DNA of 40,700 nt, from positions 1-40,700 of the forward strand of contig CAMLMY010000015.1 of assembly GCA_946481345.1 (NCBI GenBank), given 5' to 3'. Made by a program: the position numbers and the translations under genes. Below the pieces are notes generated by a model that did not search any database, was not told the DNA's origin, and saw only the letters and a program-made list of their open reading frames with translations. This DNA comes from an uncultured Gilliamella sp. (GTDB taxonomy: Bacteria; Pseudomonadota; Gammaproteobacteria; Enterobacterales; Orbaceae). Each line of letters opens with the position of its first letter. Position 1 is the first letter of the stretch. Positions 25,069 to 35,590 of this stretch are shown here, piece after piece.

Positions 25069-27906
25069 ATGTCAATCAAAGATATCGATATTCGTGGTGC
25101 GCGAACGCACAATCTAAAAAATATTAATGTTACTATTCCAAGAGATAAGCTGGTTGTAATAACGGGTCTTTCGGGATCAGGTAAATCTTCGTTAGCATTT
25201 GATACTCTCTATGCTGAAGGGCAACGACGTTATGTTGAGTCATTATCGGCTTATGCACGTCAATTTTTATCATTGATGGAAAAACCCGATGTTGATCATA
25301 TTGAAGGTTTATCACCCGCGATTTCGATTGAGCAAAAATCAACTTCGCACAATCCTCGTTCAACAGTGGGAACAATTACCGAAATTTATGATTATTTGCG
25401 TCTGCTATTCGCTCGAATTGGCGAACCACGCTGCCCGAAACATGATTTACCGTTAGCCGCTCAAACGGTATCACAAATGGTTGATAGTATCATGGCATTA
25501 CCGGCTGAAAACCGTTATATGCTGCTAGCACCCGTTGTGACTGAGCGTAAAGGTGAATTTGTTAAGTTATTTGAACAATTATCAGCGAGTGGTTATATTC
25601 GAGTCAGGGTTGATGGTGATGTCTATGATCTGTCTGATCCGCCGACACTTGAACTGCAAAAAAAGCATACTATTGAAGTGGTCGTTGACCGTTTTCGTAT
25701 TCGTGATGATTTAAAACTGCGCCTAGCGGAATCAATAGAAACCGTACTTTCTATTACTAATGGGATTGTAAAAGTTGCCAATTTGGATGATCCACAAGCT
25801 GAAGAACATCTGTTTTCGGCTAATTTTGCTTGTCCAATTTGTGGTTACAGTATTTCAGAACTAGAGCCAAGATTATTCTCATTTAATAATCCAGCGGGAG
25901 CTTGCCCAGAATGTGATGGTCTTGGTGTACAACAATATTTTGACGCCAAACGCATCGTTCAAATGCCTGAGGTTTCGTTAGCTGCAGGTGCTATTAAAGG
26001 TTGGGATCGTCGTAATTTTTACTATTTTCAGATGTTAAAATCACTTGCTGAACACTATAAATTCGATATCGATCAACCATACGAAAAATTACCTGAAAAA
26101 GTGAAAGATATTCTATTAAATGGATCAGGTAAAACCGAAATTCAATTTACCTATTCAAATGATCGTGGTGATGTTGTTAAACGCGTTCATCCATTTGAAG
26201 GCATTATTAATAATTTAGCGCGACGTTACAAAGAAACTGAATCACAGACCATTCGTGAAGAGTTAGCTAAATATATCAGTAATCGTCCTTGTCCTTGTTG
26301 TCATGGCTCAAGGTTATGTACAACAGCAAGACATGTATTTATTAATGATACTAATCTGCCAACTATTAGTGATTTAAGTACTCAACAAGCAAAAGACTTT
26401 TTTGACAAGTTATCATTAACAGGACAGCGAGCACAAATAGCTGAAAAGATCTTAAAAGAGATCAATGACCGTTTGCAGTTTTTAATCAATGTTGGGCTCA
26501 ATTATTTAACGCTTTCACGTTCTGCTGAAACATTATCAGGTGGTGAAGCACAACGTATCCGATTAGCTAGCCAAATCGGTGCGGGATTAGTTGGAGTGAT
26601 GTATGTACTTGATGAACCTTCTATCGGTTTACATCAACGAGATAATACCCGACTTATTGATACATTAACGCATTTACGTGATTTAGGTAATACCGTTATT
26701 GTCGTTGAACACGATGAAGAAGCCATTTTAGCGGCAGATTATGTTATCGATATCGGACCTGGTGCAGGTGTACATGGTGGTGAGGTCGTTGCACAAGGTA
26801 CCCCTAAACAAATTATGGCCAGTAAAACATCATTAACGGGTCAATATTTGTCAGGGAAACAAAAAATTGAAATCCCTGCAAATCGTACAAAAGTCGATAA
26901 GACAAAAATGTTATCGCTCATTGGTGCAACTGGTAACAATCTTAAAGATGTGACATTAAATATTCCTGTTGGACTCTTTACTTGTATTACTGGGGTATCA
27001 GGATCAGGTAAATCGACATTAATTAATGACACTTTATACCCATTGGCACAAAATGAACTCAATGGTGCAGAAAAAAGTGACATAGCACCTTATAAAGCTA
27101 TTGAAGGGTTGGATTATTTTGATAAAGTCATTGCGATTGATCAAAGTCCTATTGGGCGCACACCTCGTTCAAACCCAGCTACTTATACGGGATTTTTTAC
27201 TTCTATTCGTGAGCTTTATGCTGGTGTACCCGAAGCCCGAGCTCGAGGTTACAATCCTGGAAGATTTAGTTTTAATGTAAAAGGTGGTCGCTGCGAAGCT
27301 TGTCAAGGTGATGGTTTAATAAAAGTTGAAATGCACTTTTTACCAGATATTTATGTACCTTGTGATCAGTGTCATGGTGCACGCTATAATCGTGAAACGC
27401 TTGAAATTAAATATAAAGGCAAATCAATTAATGAAATTTTGAATATGACGGTTGAAGAAGGTCGTGAATTCTTCGATGCTGTACCAATGATTGCCCGTAA
27501 ATTGCAGACATTGATTGATGTAGGATTAGCTTATATTACCATTGGTCAATCTGCCACAACATTATCGGGCGGTGAAGCTCAGCGAGTAAAACTTGCCAAA
27601 GAGCTATCTAAGCGCGATACTGGTAGCACTTTGTATATCTTAGATGAGCCGACCACAGGTTTACATTTCGCTGATGTAAAACAATTACTTGCACAACTTC
27701 ATTCACTCCGCGATAAAGGTAATACTATCGTAGTGATTGAACATAATTTAGATGTGGTTAAAACGGCAGACTGGATTGTCGATTTAGGCCCAGAAGGGGG
27801 CAATGGTGGTGGTGAAATCATTGCTGAAGGTACGCCAGAAGAGGTCGCAAAATCGAAAAAATCGTATACAGGTCAATATTTAAAACCATTGCTTGATAAG
27901 CAATAA
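25069..27906 (+). CDS. uvrA: Excinuclease ABC subunit A
   Basis: UvrA is the damage-sensing ATPase of nucleotide excision repair, loading UvrB at lesions. The 945-aa protein has two ABC domains with Walker A motifs GLSGSGKSS (about 32-40) and GVSGSGKST (about 643-651), two LSGGEAQR signatures, and the zinc modules CPICG...CPECDG and CEACQGDG...CDQCHG. Length and order match E. coli UvrA (940 aa). A LexA box lies upstream. plsY starts 50 bp downstream on the same strand. Confidence 0.98.
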   Translation: MSIKDIDIRGARTHNLKNINVTIPRDKLVVITGLSGSGKSSLAFDTLYAEGQRRYVESLSAYARQFLSLMEKPDVDHIEGLSPAISIEQKSTSHNPRSTVGTITEIYDYLRLLFARIGEPRCPKHDLPLAAQTVSQMVDSIMALPAENRYMLLAPVVTERKGEFVKLFEQLSASGYIRVRVDGDVYDLSDPPTLELQKKHTIEVVVDRFRIRDDLKLRLAESIETVLSITNGIVKVANLDDPQAEEHLFSANFACPICGYSISELEPRLFSFNNPAGACPECDGLGVQQYFDAKRIVQMPEVSLAAGAIKGWDRRNFYYFQMLKSLAEHYKFDIDQPYEKLPEKVKDILLNGSGKTEIQFTYSNDRGDVVKRVHPFEGIINNLARRYKETESQTIREELAKYISNRPCPCCHGSRLCTTARHVFINDTNLPTISDLSTQQAKDFFDKLSLTGQRAQIAEKILKEINDRLQFLINVGLNYLTLSRSAETLSGGEAQRIRLASQIGAGLVGVMYVLDEPSIGLHQRDNTRLIDTLTHLRDLGNTVIVVEHDEEAILAADYVIDIGPGAGVHGGEVVAQGTPKQIMASKTSLTGQYLSGKQKIEIPANRTKVDKTKMLSLIGATGNNLKDVTLNIPVGLFTCITGVSGSGKSTLINDTLYPLAQNELNGAEKSDIAPYKAIEGLDYFDKVIAIDQSPIGRTPRSNPATYTGFFTSIRELYAGVPEARARGYNPGRFSFNVKGGRCEACQGDGLIKVEMHFLPDIYVPCDQCHGARYNRETLEIKYKGKSINEILNMTVEEGREFFDAVPMIARKLQTLIDVGLAYITIGQSATTLSGGEAQRVKLAKELSKRDTGSTLYILDEPTTGLHFADVKQLLAQLHSLRDKGNTIVVIEHNLDVVKTADWIVDLGPEGGNGGGEIIAEGTPEEVAKSKKSYTGQYLKPLLDKQ

Positions 27907-27956
27907 TGTAAACCAACGTTATTGTTATTACAAAAAAGTGAACCAAGGAGAGCATT

Positions 27957-28562
27957 TTGATATTACAAACATTATTGATGATCATCATCGCTTATTTCTG
28001 TGGTTCACTTTCTGGCGCTTTGATCGTCAGTCGAATGATGCATTTGCGCAATCCATTGGAGTATGGTTCACATAATCCTGGAGCGACCAATATGTTACGA
28101 ATCAATGGTAAGCTTCCGGCAATACTTGTATTAGTGTTTGATATGTTGAAAGGTACAATACCTGTTTATATTGCTTATCGGATCGGTATTTCACCTTTTT
28201 TCCTTGGTATGGTGGGCATTGCAGCATGCCTTGGGCACATTTTCCCTTGTTTTTTTGGCTTTCATGGTGGTAAAGGGGTCGCAACAGCATTAGGCATGAT
28301 GATGCCAATAGGTCTCGATTTCACGGGCTGCTTTATTTTGACTTGGTTATTGGCATTATTCGTAACAGGTTATTCATCCGTTGCATCAATTGTTGGATTT
28401 CTTTTTGCCCCGTTGTATGTTTGGATTTTTAAAGCAGAATTAACGTTACCCGTTACAATGCTCTCTTGTGTTATTATAATTCGCCACAGTAGTAATATTA
28501 TGCGACTTTTTAAAGGGGAGGAACCGAAAAGTTGGCTTTTCAAAAGCAAAAATAAACATTGA
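27957..28562 (+). CDS. plsY: Glycerol-3-phosphate acyltransferase PlsY
   Basis: PlsY transfers the acyl group from acyl-phosphate to glycerol-3-phosphate in the first step of phospholipid synthesis. The 201-aa integral membrane protein has five hydrophobic segments and the three active-site motifs: CGSLSGALIVSR, GSHNPGATNMLR, and the FGFHGGKGVATALG loop. The start is a TTG at 27957, six bases after AAGGAG, and no ATG fits better. It follows uvrA closely and may share its transcript. Confidence 0.95.
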   Translation: MILQTLLMIIIAYFCGSLSGALIVSRMMHLRNPLEYGSHNPGATNMLRINGKLPAILVLVFDMLKGTIPVYIAYRIGISPFFLGMVGIAACLGHIFPCFFGFHGGKGVATALGMMMPIGLDFTGCFILTWLLALFVTGYSSVASIVGFLFAPLYVWIFKAELTLPVTMLSCVIIIRHSSNIMRLFKGEEPKSWLFKSKNKH

Positions 28563-28735
28563 AATTATTGTTAATCAGCATTGGTAACGGTTTTTTATTT
28601 TCGTCATTTTTATCTCAACGGTTTTTCATAACAAAATATAATTAAATTGAAATAATAACGTATTTCTTGTTTTATAGATTTTTGAAACAAGGTATCATTA
28701 ATACTAAATAAAATAGATGGTAACAAAATAGATTC

Positions 28736-29341
28736 ATGCAAATTAGCCCATTATTAGACTCTCTCATGGAAGCATTTCGCTGTTTACCTGGGGTTGGTCC
28801 CAAATCCGCACAAAGAATGGCTTTTCATTTATTACAACGCAATCGACAAGGTGGTATTAAATTAGCTCATGAACTTCATGAAGCGATGATTAATATTGGT
28901 CACTGTAATGAGTGTCGAACCTTTACTGAACAAGAAACTTGTACAATTTGTGCCAATGTTCGACGGCAAAGCAGTGGACAACTTTGCGTAGTTGAAACAC
29001 CCGCTGATATTGTTGCTATTGAGCAAACAGGTCAGTATAGTGGACGTTATTTTGTCTTGTTAGGTCACCTATCACCATTAGATGGCATTGGTCCAAGCGA
29101 TATCGGTCTGGATTTATTGAAAAAAAAATTAGCATCAGAAGCGATTAATGAAGTGATTTTAGCGACTAATCCAACGGTTGAGGGGGATGCTACTGCTAAT
29201 TATATCGCGCAAATGTGTGGTGAATTTAACGTTGTGGCAACAAGAATTGCCCACGGCGTACCTGTTGGTGGTGAGCTTGAAATGGTTGATGGTACAACTT
29301 TATCGCACTCATTTGTTGGCCGCCAAAAAATTGAATTTTAA
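28736..29341 (+). CDS. recR: Recombination mediator RecR
   Basis: RecR works with RecO and RecF to load RecA at gaps. The 201-aa protein has the helix-hairpin-helix [17 protein letters not shown] near residue 20, the zinc finger [16 protein letters not shown] at about 57-72, and a Toprim domain ([36 protein letters not shown]) with the Walker-like end [24 protein letters not shown]. In E. coli recR follows dnaX and ybaB; here it is detached from both. Confidence 0.97.
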   Translation: MQISPLLDSLMEAFRCLPGVGPKSAQRMAFHLLQRNRQGGIKLAHELHEAMINIGHCNECRTFTEQETCTICANVRRQSSGQLCVVETPADIVAIEQTGQYSGRYFVLLGHLSPLDGIGPSDIGLDLLKKKLASEAINEVILATNPTVEGDATANYIAQMCGEFNVVATRIAHGVPVGGELEMVDGTTLSHSFVGRQKIEF

Positions 29342-29344
29342 ATT

Positions 29345-29375
29345 GGTGATCCATAAGATTACCTTATGGATTACC
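29345..29375 (+). other. Strong hairpin between recR and ybhA
   Basis: A 13-bp stem (29345-29357 with 29363-29375, one G-U pair) encloses a 5-base loop just after the recR stop. There is no T run behind it, so it may be a transcript-end or processing structure rather than an intrinsic terminator. Confidence 0.5.
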
Positions 29376-29434
29376 TAAATAATTATCAATAAAATGTTTA
29401 GCTGGTTCGATAGAAAAGATAGAAGAGGAAATGT

Positions 29435-30253
29435 ATGAAGTATAAAGCTGTTGCGTTCGATATGGATGGTACCTTATTAACAACTGACCGACTTGTGTTA
29501 CCTGAAACGGCCGAAATGATCAAAAAAATCAGTTCGAAAGGGGTAAAAGTTATATTAGTATCTGGTCGTCACCATAGTGTTATTTATCCTTATTATTATC
29601 AACTTCAATTATCAACACCAGCGATCTGTTGTAACGGCACCTATTTATATGATTTTGAAAAACAACAATCATTAGCAGCCAAACCAATGACCAAAGAGCA
29701 GGCTAAAACGCTACTTAACCTAGTTCATCAATATGGTATCCATACTTTAATTTATACCGATAGAGTAATGACATATGAAGTGCTTGATGATCATCTTGAA
29801 GGATTTTTTAAATGGGTTCACTCATTACCCGATTACTTACAACCTGAAATCGACAAAGTAGAGAGCTTTGAAAAGGTTATTGAAGAAGCGAAAGCCGTAT
29901 ACAAATTTGCAACCAGTAGTCACAACATTCCAGTGTTACAAGAGTTTTCAAAGGCAGTTGACGCGCAGGGATGTTTTTCATGTGAATGGTCTTGGTCTAA
30001 TCGTGCCGACGTTGCCATAAAAGGCAATACAAAAGGTAATGGTTTAAGTCATTGGGCTGCGCTTGAGAACATCGATCTAAGCGAAATTGTTGCTTTTGGT
30101 GATAGCTATAACGATATTAGTATGTTATCTCTTGCGGGATTAGGAATTGCGATGGGTAATGCCGATGAAGAAGTCAAAGCCAAAGCCAGCTATGCAATAG
30201 GTGATAATAATAGTCCAAGTATAGCAGCAGAATTAGAAAAACTGTTTTTATAA
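29435..30253 (+). CDS. ybhA: YbhA-like HAD phosphatase (pyridoxal phosphatase)
   Basis: The 272-aa HAD-superfamily, Cof-type protein has motif I FDMDGTLL at residues 8-15, motif II VILVSGRHH, motif III Lys in KGNTKGNGLSHW, and motif IV FGDSYNDISML. The stretch PAICCNGTYLYD and the ending GIAMGNADEEVKAKA closely follow E. coli YbhA, a pyridoxal 5'-phosphate phosphatase active also on other sugar phosphates. It is followed 10 bp later by truC. Confidence 0.88.
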   Translation: MKYKAVAFDMDGTLLTTDRLVLPETAEMIKKISSKGVKVILVSGRHHSVIYPYYYQLQLSTPAICCNGTYLYDFEKQQSLAAKPMTKEQAKTLLNLVHQYGIHTLIYTDRVMTYEVLDDHLEGFFKWVHSLPDYLQPEIDKVESFEKVIEEAKAVYKFATSSHNIPVLQEFSKAVDAQGCFSCEWSWSNRADVAIKGNTKGNGLSHWAALENIDLSEIVAFGDSYNDISMLSLAGLGIAMGNADEEVKAKASYAIGDNNSPSIAAELEKLFL

Positions 30254-30263
30254 TTAATACGCT

Positions 30264-30971
30264 GTGTTTGAAATTCTATATCAAGATAATGACTTAATTG
30301 CGATAAACAAGCCAAGTGGTTGGCTTGTGCATCGCAGTTGGTTAGATAAGCATGAAACAGTCGTGGTTATGCAAACATTGCGTGACCAAATTGGTCAACA
30401 TGTGTTTCCTGTACATAGGCTTGATAGGCCTACTTCTGGTGTATTACTCTTTGCACTATCAAGTGAAATTGCTCGTTTAATGTCTGAACAATTTGCAACA
30501 AAGCAAATTGAAAAAACATATCATGCCATTGTGCGAGGTTATGTTGAAGGTGAAGCTATTATTGATTATCCATTAGTGGAAGAACTCGATAAAATTGCGG
30601 ATAAATTTGCAGACACCAATAAACCCGCTCAAGAAGCAGTAACGGCTTATCGAGGAATTAGTAAAATTGAAGTTCCAATAAAAGTGGGCAAATTTGATAC
30701 TGCTCGATACAGTTTTGTTGAATTAAAACCTAAAACGGGTCGTAAACATCAATTACGCCGTCATATGAAACACATTTTCCATCCTATTTTGGGCGACAGT
30801 AAACATGGCGATTTACATCAAAACCGTGCTTTTGCCGAATTTTTCTCGATAAAGCGACTGATGTTGCATGCCAGTAAGTTACAAATCACTCATCCAATCA
30901 GTCATAAACCCATTGTCATAGAAGCCAATCTAGAACAGCAATGGCAAGATATCCTATTGAAATTTATTTAA
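30264..30971 (+). CDS. truC: tRNA pseudouridine(65) synthase TruC
   Basis: TruC makes pseudouridine at position 65 in tRNA-Ile and tRNA-Asp. The 235-aa protein begins MFEILYQDNDLIAINKPSGWLVHRSWLDKHE and has the catalytic Asp in FPVHRLDRPTSGVLLFALS, then KTYHAIVRGYVEG, YPLVEELDKIADKFAD and TGRKHQLRRHMKHI, matching the RluA/TruC family and E. coli TruC closely. The start is a GTG at 30264, as no ATG fits. It lies 10 bp after ybhA and is probably co-transcribed. Confidence 0.95.
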   Translation: MFEILYQDNDLIAINKPSGWLVHRSWLDKHETVVVMQTLRDQIGQHVFPVHRLDRPTSGVLLFALSSEIARLMSEQFATKQIEKTYHAIVRGYVEGEAIIDYPLVEELDKIADKFADTNKPAQEAVTAYRGISKIEVPIKVGKFDTARYSFVELKPKTGRKHQLRRHMKHIFHPILGDSKHGDLHQNRAFAEFFSIKRLMLHASKLQITHPISHKPIVIEANLEQQWQDILLKFI

Positions 30972-31108
30972 TAAAATTGAATTTGTATAAAAGTTAGCTT
31001 GCAAATATTTTTATACATAGTATTATTCTAACGCTTTCTTTTTGATATCTCTATTGAAGAGAGAGTAAGCTATTACATGAATTTATAACAACACGATTGG
31101 AAATAAAA

Positions 31109-31537
31109 ATGAAATTATTTGTGAAATTTTTTAGTGTTTTTTTATTAGCACTTATGATAACAGCATGCTCTTCGCAAGAAGATGGACCGGAAGGCGCTGC
31201 CAAAGAATTTATGTCTGCTATGTATAAAGGCGATCTTGATAAAGTTACTAGTTTGCTTTACTTTCCTGAAGAGAAAGATTCTTCTGATAATATGTTAATG
31301 GAAGGTATGGTAAAAAGCAAAATGAAAATGGCTGTCGATGAAGCTGCTGAGCTTGGCAAAAAGCATGGTGGGGTTGATAAAATTGAATGTACTCTTGTTA
31401 ACTATACCAATGAAGAAAAAACAGAAGCAAAAGTTCTAGCTACTACTTATTTCAAAGATGGTACTAAAGATGAAGTACATGGTGCAACAACTGTTATAAA
31501 AGTTAAAGGTAAATGGCTAGTAGCATTTAAAATTTAA
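31109..31537 (+). CDS. DUF4878-type lipoprotein
   Basis: The 142-aa protein has a lipoprotein signal with the lipobox LMITAC, lipidated at Cys20, followed by SSQEDGPEGAA. The mature part (GAAKEFMSAMYKGDLDKVTSLLYFPE ... TTVIKVKGKWLVAFKI) fits the DUF4878/NTF2-like lipoprotein family. Its function is unknown. A TTG at 31097 would add four residues, but GGAA before the ATG at 31109 decides for the ATG. A terminator follows at 31572. Confidence 0.78.
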   Translation: MKLFVKFFSVFLLALMITACSSQEDGPEGAAKEFMSAMYKGDLDKVTSLLYFPEEKDSSDNMLMEGMVKSKMKMAVDEAAELGKKHGGVDKIECTLVNYTNEEKTEAKVLATTYFKDGTKDEVHGATTVIKVKGKWLVAFKI

Positions 31538-31571
31538 ATAGATAGTATATATTGATTGATATAATTGATAA

Positions 31572-31604
31572 TAAAAGGGCAAAATAGTTTTGCCCTTTTA
31601 TATT
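31572..31604 (+). terminator. Rho-independent terminator after the lipoprotein gene
   Basis: A perfect 13-bp stem (31572-31584, 31588-31600; arms TAAAAGGGCAAAA and complement) with a 3-base loop runs into a T-rich tail. It lies 34 bases after the stop and 16 bases before the next start, so the next gene needs its own promoter or reads through. Confidence 0.85.
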
Positions 31605-31619
31605 TTGGAAATTACTTTA

Positions 31620-32231
31620 ATGAAAGTTTATCGTTTTATTCCTATTATTTTTGTTCTATTACTCAATTTAGTTTGGGCTGATGAAAGGGAGCAATTTACG
31701 CATCAACATGATAATTTATCTTATAACATCAAAGTCGGAGATTGGATTTTTAGAAAAGGCGTACAAGTAGATAGTCTAATTGCTCATCAATTTAGTGGAG
31801 GTAAATTTTCCCATATTGGGATGGTGGTATCAATCAACCCAGATATCAAAATTATTCATGCCACTACTAGTGATGATGAGAATTACCCTAATCAGGTCAT
31901 TATTTCAAGTTTTGATGAATTTATCACACCAGAACTCGCTGAAAAATATGCGATAGCAAGACCCAATTTTTTATCTGAAATTCAAAACCAACAAATCGCT
32001 AATGAGCTTTTAACTAAACAAGGACAAGCTTTTGTTTTAGCTTCTCGCGAGGAACCTCATTTATATTGTACAACATTGCTTTATGACGCAATTATAAAGT
32101 ACCAGCCAGACTTTACAGTTCAATGGCAGCATACCCAATTTCCTTTCTTTAGCGGTGATTATCTATTCCCGAGTGCTTTTGCCAATCATCCTGATATCAC
32201 TTGGATCTATCATTATCCAACCTTAAATTGA
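31620..32231 (+). CDS. YiiX-like permuted NlpC/P60 hydrolase
   Basis: The 203-aa protein has a signal peptide (first about 20 residues, ending LVWA) and a permuted papain-like fold of the YiiX/YebB type: IKVGDWIFRKG, the His of FSHIGMVV (His65), HATTSDDENY, and the later Cys of LYCTTLLYDA (Cys150). In the permuted NlpC/P60 group the His comes before the Cys, as here. Members are thought to cleave amide or lipid-acyl bonds in the envelope. The ATG at 31620 is used because a TTG at 31590 lies inside the terminator stem and the signal peptide starts at MKVYRF. Confidence 0.8.
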   Translation: MKVYRFIPIIFVLLLNLVWADEREQFTHQHDNLSYNIKVGDWIFRKGVQVDSLIAHQFSGGKFSHIGMVVSINPDIKIIHATTSDDENYPNQVIISSFDEFITPELAEKYAIARPNFLSEIQNQQIANELLTKQGQAFVLASREEPHLYCTTLLYDAIIKYQPDFTVQWQHTQFPFFSGDYLFPSAFANHPDITWIYHYPTLN

Positions 32232-32298
32232 GGCATTTTCTAAAAGCGAAATAACATGACAACTCATTGAATATTAATTGAATAAACTTTGACCGAGC

Positions 32299-32326
32299 TT
32301 GATACTTGGATTACACTAAGTATAAG
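32299..32326 (+). promoter_or_regulatory. Probable sigma-70 promoter of ydiJ with an internal palindrome
   Basis: TTGATA at 32299-32304 and TATAAG at 32321-32326 are 16 bp apart, 23 bases before the ydiJ start. The inverted repeat ATACTT (32302-32307) / AAGTAT (32318-32323) overlaps both boxes and could be an operator. Confidence 0.5.
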
Positions 32327-32349
32327 ATTTATTATTAACTAGATTCATT

Positions 32350-35300
32350 ATGATCCCTAGACTATCAAACTCACCTCAACTTGATGAGGTTACAAAAACA
32401 TATTTAATTGCTCTCAAAGAATCTGGCTTTACCGGTGATATAGCAAGCGATTATGCTTCGTGTTTGACTATGGCAACGGATAACAGTATTTATCAATTAA
32501 TGCCACAAGCGATATTATTTCCTCGTTCAACTGAGGATGTTCAATTAATAACGCATTTAGCCAATCAAGACACCTTTCAAACTTTAAAGTTTACACCACG
32601 AGGGGGTGGTACCGGAACAAATGGACAATCTTTAAATAGGGGTATCGTAGTTGATCTTTCTCGTTATATGAATCAAATTTTAGAGGTCAATATTGAAGAG
32701 GGTTGGGTAAAAGTCCAAGCAGGGGTGATTAAAGATCAACTTAATGAATATTTAAAACCGTACGATTACTTTTTTGCACCCGAATTATCTACCAGTAATC
32801 GAGCTACGATTGGTGGAATGATAAATACCGATGCCTCAGGACAAGGCTCGATGGTTTATGGAAAAACATCCAATCATGTTTTAAGCGTTAAAGCCGTATT
32901 AATTAATGGTGAGATCCTTGAAACAACCAAAAAAAGTATTATAGAAGTTGAGAATCTGGCTAATGATTCAACGATTTACCGCACGGTATATGAATATTGT
33001 AAAAATCATCGCCAACTTATTTTAAATAAATTCCCAAAATTAAATCGCTTTTTAACTGGTTATGATCTGAAAAATGTCTTCAATGATAATTTAACCGAAT
33101 TTGACTTAACACGCATTCTTACTGGTAGTGAGGGTTCATTAGCCTTTATTACCGAAGCTAAATTAAATATCATCCCCAAACCAAAATATCGTTTTTTAAT
33201 GAATATTAAATACGACTCTTTTCAATCCGCATTAAGTAATGCCCCCTTTTTAGTAAATGCTGAAGCATTGTCTGTTGAAACAGTGGATTCAAAAGTTTTA
33301 GGACTGGCTAAAGAAGATATTATCTGGCAATCAATTAAAGAATTAATTACCGATGTTATCGGGCATGATATGCAAGGTATCAATATTGTTGAGTTTGCAG
33401 GTAATGATTATGAGTTGACTAAAGGTAAACTCGATAACTTAAGTAAGCAAATTGACAAACTCATGATAAATCATTCCTTAGGTATCATAGGTTATCAAAC
33501 ATGTGAAAACTTAGATGAAATTGAGAAGATCTATGCAATGCGAAAAAAAGCGGTGGGATTACTTGGTAATGCTAAAGGAATGCGTAAACCGATTCCTTTT
33601 GTTGAAGATACATGCGTGCCTCCGCAGCATTTAGCAGAATATATCACTGAATTTCGAGCTTTGCTTGATAGTCATCATTTGTCTTATGGTATGTTTGGGC
33701 ATGTTGATTCAGGAGTATTGCATGTTCGCCCAGCGTTGGATATGTGCGTTCCTGAACAAGAAAAACTGATGAAAACTATTTCTGATCAAGTTGTCGCTTT
33801 AACTGCTAAATATGGCGGATTACTATGGGGTGAACATGGTAAAGGGTTTCGTAGTGAATACAGTCCTGCTTTTTTTGGTGAAGAGTTATATCAAGGTTTA
33901 AGAACAATTAAAACTGCTTTTGATCCCCATAATCGTTTAAATCCGGGAAAAATTTGTCCACCTTTAGGTGTTGATGAGGGCATGTTAACCGTCGATTCTA
34001 CCACACGGGGCTTTTATGATCGCCAAATTCCATTAAGTGTTAAAGAAGTTTTTCACGGAGCAACAGAATGTAATGGTAATGGTCTTTGTTTCAATTTTGA
34101 TGTGAATAGTCCCATGTGTCCATCGATGAAGTTATCAGGTAATCGAGTTTATTCACCAAAAGGCCGAGCAACCTTAGTGCGCGAATGGCTACGTTTAATG
34201 GTTAAATTAGGTATGACAGAACAAGAACTTAATTCGTTATTAACAACAAAACACAGTTCGTTAGTTGTATTTGCTAAAAAAATAGCCAACACCGTTAAAG
34301 CAAAATTTGGAGAATATGACTTTTCACATGATGTAAAAGATTCAATGAATCATTGTTTGTCATGTAAAGCGTGTTCAACACAATGTCCGATTAAGATCGA
34401 TGTACCTGATTTCAAAGCGCGTTTTTTACAGTTATATCACACCCGTTATTTAAGACCTGTGCGCGATTACTTGGTGGGAAATATTGAGTCATACCTGCCT
34501 TTAATGGCAAAAGCACCACGCTTTTTTAATTTTTTTATGAAGATGCCCGTTACAGAATATGTGACTAATAAAACCGTGGGTATGGCCAGTTTACCTATGT
34601 TGTCTGTGCCAACATTAAAAAAACAATTGATTGGTCATAACACTGCAAATATCAAACTTGAACAACTACAGAAATTTTCACAAGAGGAGCGCGCTAAGTA
34701 TGTACTTGTCGTTCAAGATCCATTTACCAGCTATTATGATGCCAAAGTGGTCTATGATTTTGTCTGCCTGATCGAAACGTTAGGATATAAACCCGTCGTT
34801 TTACCATTTGTACCCAACGGTAAAGCTCAACACATAAAAGGGTTTTTAAAGCAATTTGCCAAGACGGCACAAACAGCTGCACAGGTATTATCACAAATAG
34901 CTCAATTGGGTATACCCATGGTTGGGGTCGATCCTGCATTGGTACTTTGCTATCGAGATGAATATAAACTTATACTTCAAGATAAAGTCAGTAATTTTAA
35001 GGTATTACTTTCACATGAATGGTTAACCAATATTGCTGACCACTTGCCAAACAGCCCACAATTAAAAACAACTGATAGAGAAAAATGGTATTTGCTAGGG
35101 CATTGTAGCGAAACGACGCAATTACCCGCCAGTAATCAACAGTGGCAACAGATTTTTAAACAGTTTGGTACTGATTTACAACCAATCCGAGTAGGGTGTT
35201 GTGGTATGGCGGGCACTTATGGGCATGAAGTTAATAATCTTACCGCATCAAAACAGTTATATGAATTATCTTGGCAACAAGCATTGACCAGCTATCCTAA

Positions 35301-35412
35301 AGAACGTTGTTTGACAACAGGGTATTCTTGCCGTAGTCAGGTTAAACGATTTGATAAGTTTATTATGAAGCATCCGATCCAAGCATTACTCACTATGATG
35401 CAGATGAATTGA
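32350..35412 (+). CDS. ydiJ: FAD/Fe-S D-2-hydroxyglutarate dehydrogenase YdiJ
   Basis: YdiJ oxidises D-2-hydroxyglutarate to 2-oxoglutarate, passing electrons through FAD and Fe-S clusters, probably to quinones. The 1020-aa protein follows E. coli YdiJ (1018 aa) throughout: an FAD-binding domain with [14 protein letters not shown] near residue 84, [25 protein letters not shown], a C-terminal oxidase part with [18 protein letters not shown] and [12 protein letters not shown], the Fe-S motif [14 protein letters not shown] near residue 676, and two CCG-type domains ([13 protein letters not shown]). The reading frame ends [13 protein letters not shown], with the last few codons overlapping the left boundary of an IS remnant. 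Confidence 0.95.
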   Translation: MIPRLSNSPQLDEVTKTYLIALKESGFTGDIASDYASCLTMATDNSIYQLMPQAILFPRSTEDVQLITHLANQDTFQTLKFTPRGGGTGTNGQSLNRGIVVDLSRYMNQILEVNIEEGWVKVQAGVIKDQLNEYLKPYDYFFAPELSTSNRATIGGMINTDASGQGSMVYGKTSNHVLSVKAVLINGEILETTKKSIIEVENLANDSTIYRTVYEYCKNHRQLILNKFPKLNRFLTGYDLKNVFNDNLTEFDLTRILTGSEGSLAFITEAKLNIIPKPKYRFLMNIKYDSFQSALSNAPFLVNAEALSVETVDSKVLGLAKEDIIWQSIKELITDVIGHDMQGINIVEFAGNDYELTKGKLDNLSKQIDKLMINHSLGIIGYQTCENLDEIEKIYAMRKKAVGLLGNAKGMRKPIPFVEDTCVPPQHLAEYITEFRALLDSHHLSYGMFGHVDSGVLHVRPALDMCVPEQEKLMKTISDQVVALTAKYGGLLWGEHGKGFRSEYSPAFFGEELYQGLRTIKTAFDPHNRLNPGKICPPLGVDEGMLTVDSTTRGFYDRQIPLSVKEVFHGATECNGNGLCFNFDVNSPMCPSMKLSGNRVYSPKGRATLVREWLRLMVKLGMTEQELNSLLTTKHSSLVVFAKKIANTVKAKFGEYDFSHDVKDSMNHCLSCKACSTQCPIKIDVPDFKARFLQLYHTRYLRPVRDYLVGNIESYLPLMAKAPRFFNFFMKMPVTEYVTNKTVGMASLPMLSVPTLKKQLIGHNTANIKLEQLQKFSQEERAKYVLVVQDPFTSYYDAKVVYDFVCLIETLGYKPVVLPFVPNGKAQHIKGFLKQFAKTAQTAAQVLSQIAQLGIPMVGVDPALVLCYRDEYKLILQDKVSNFKVLLSHEWLTNIADHLPNSPQLKTTDREKWYLLGHCSETTQLPASNQQWQQIFKQFGTDLQPIRVGCCGMAGTYGHEVNNLTASKQLYELSWQQALTSYPKERCLTTGYSCRSQVKRFDKFIMKHPIQALLTMMQMN

Positions 35413-35553
35413 TTGAAAAAATAGAAGAATATATAGAATACTACAACACCAAACGGATTAAAGCCAAATTAAAAGGCCTGACTCCGGTTGAATATCGAAA
35501 TCAGGCCTTACAAGCAGCTTAATAAAAGTGTCCAACTTTATGGGGTCACTTCA
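35394..35553 (+). mobile_element. Right end of an IS3-family element with a transposase tail
   Basis: From about 35394 to the TAA at 35520-35522, in a different frame from ydiJ, the DNA encodes 42 residues typical of the end of an IS3-family (IS150-like) Orf[19 protein letters not shown], then [15 protein letters not shown]. The terminal inverted repeat follows at 35529-35553, ending in GGGGTCACTTCA. Nothing of OrfA, the DDE domain or a left end is present, so it is a remnant. The transposase reading enters the last six codons of ydiJ, so the junction marks a deletion or a one-sided event. The terminal repeat matches the 48-bp palindrome at 15760 in 22 of 25 positions. Confidence 0.85.
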
Positions 35554-35590
35554 TTATTTGCGCTTTTAAAAGAATGATTGCAATAAGTTA

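Noticed and set aside
31590-31619. TTG start that would lengthen the YiiX-like protein by ten residues
   Set aside because: It lies within the stem of the preceding terminator; the ATG at 31620 begins a normal signal peptide.
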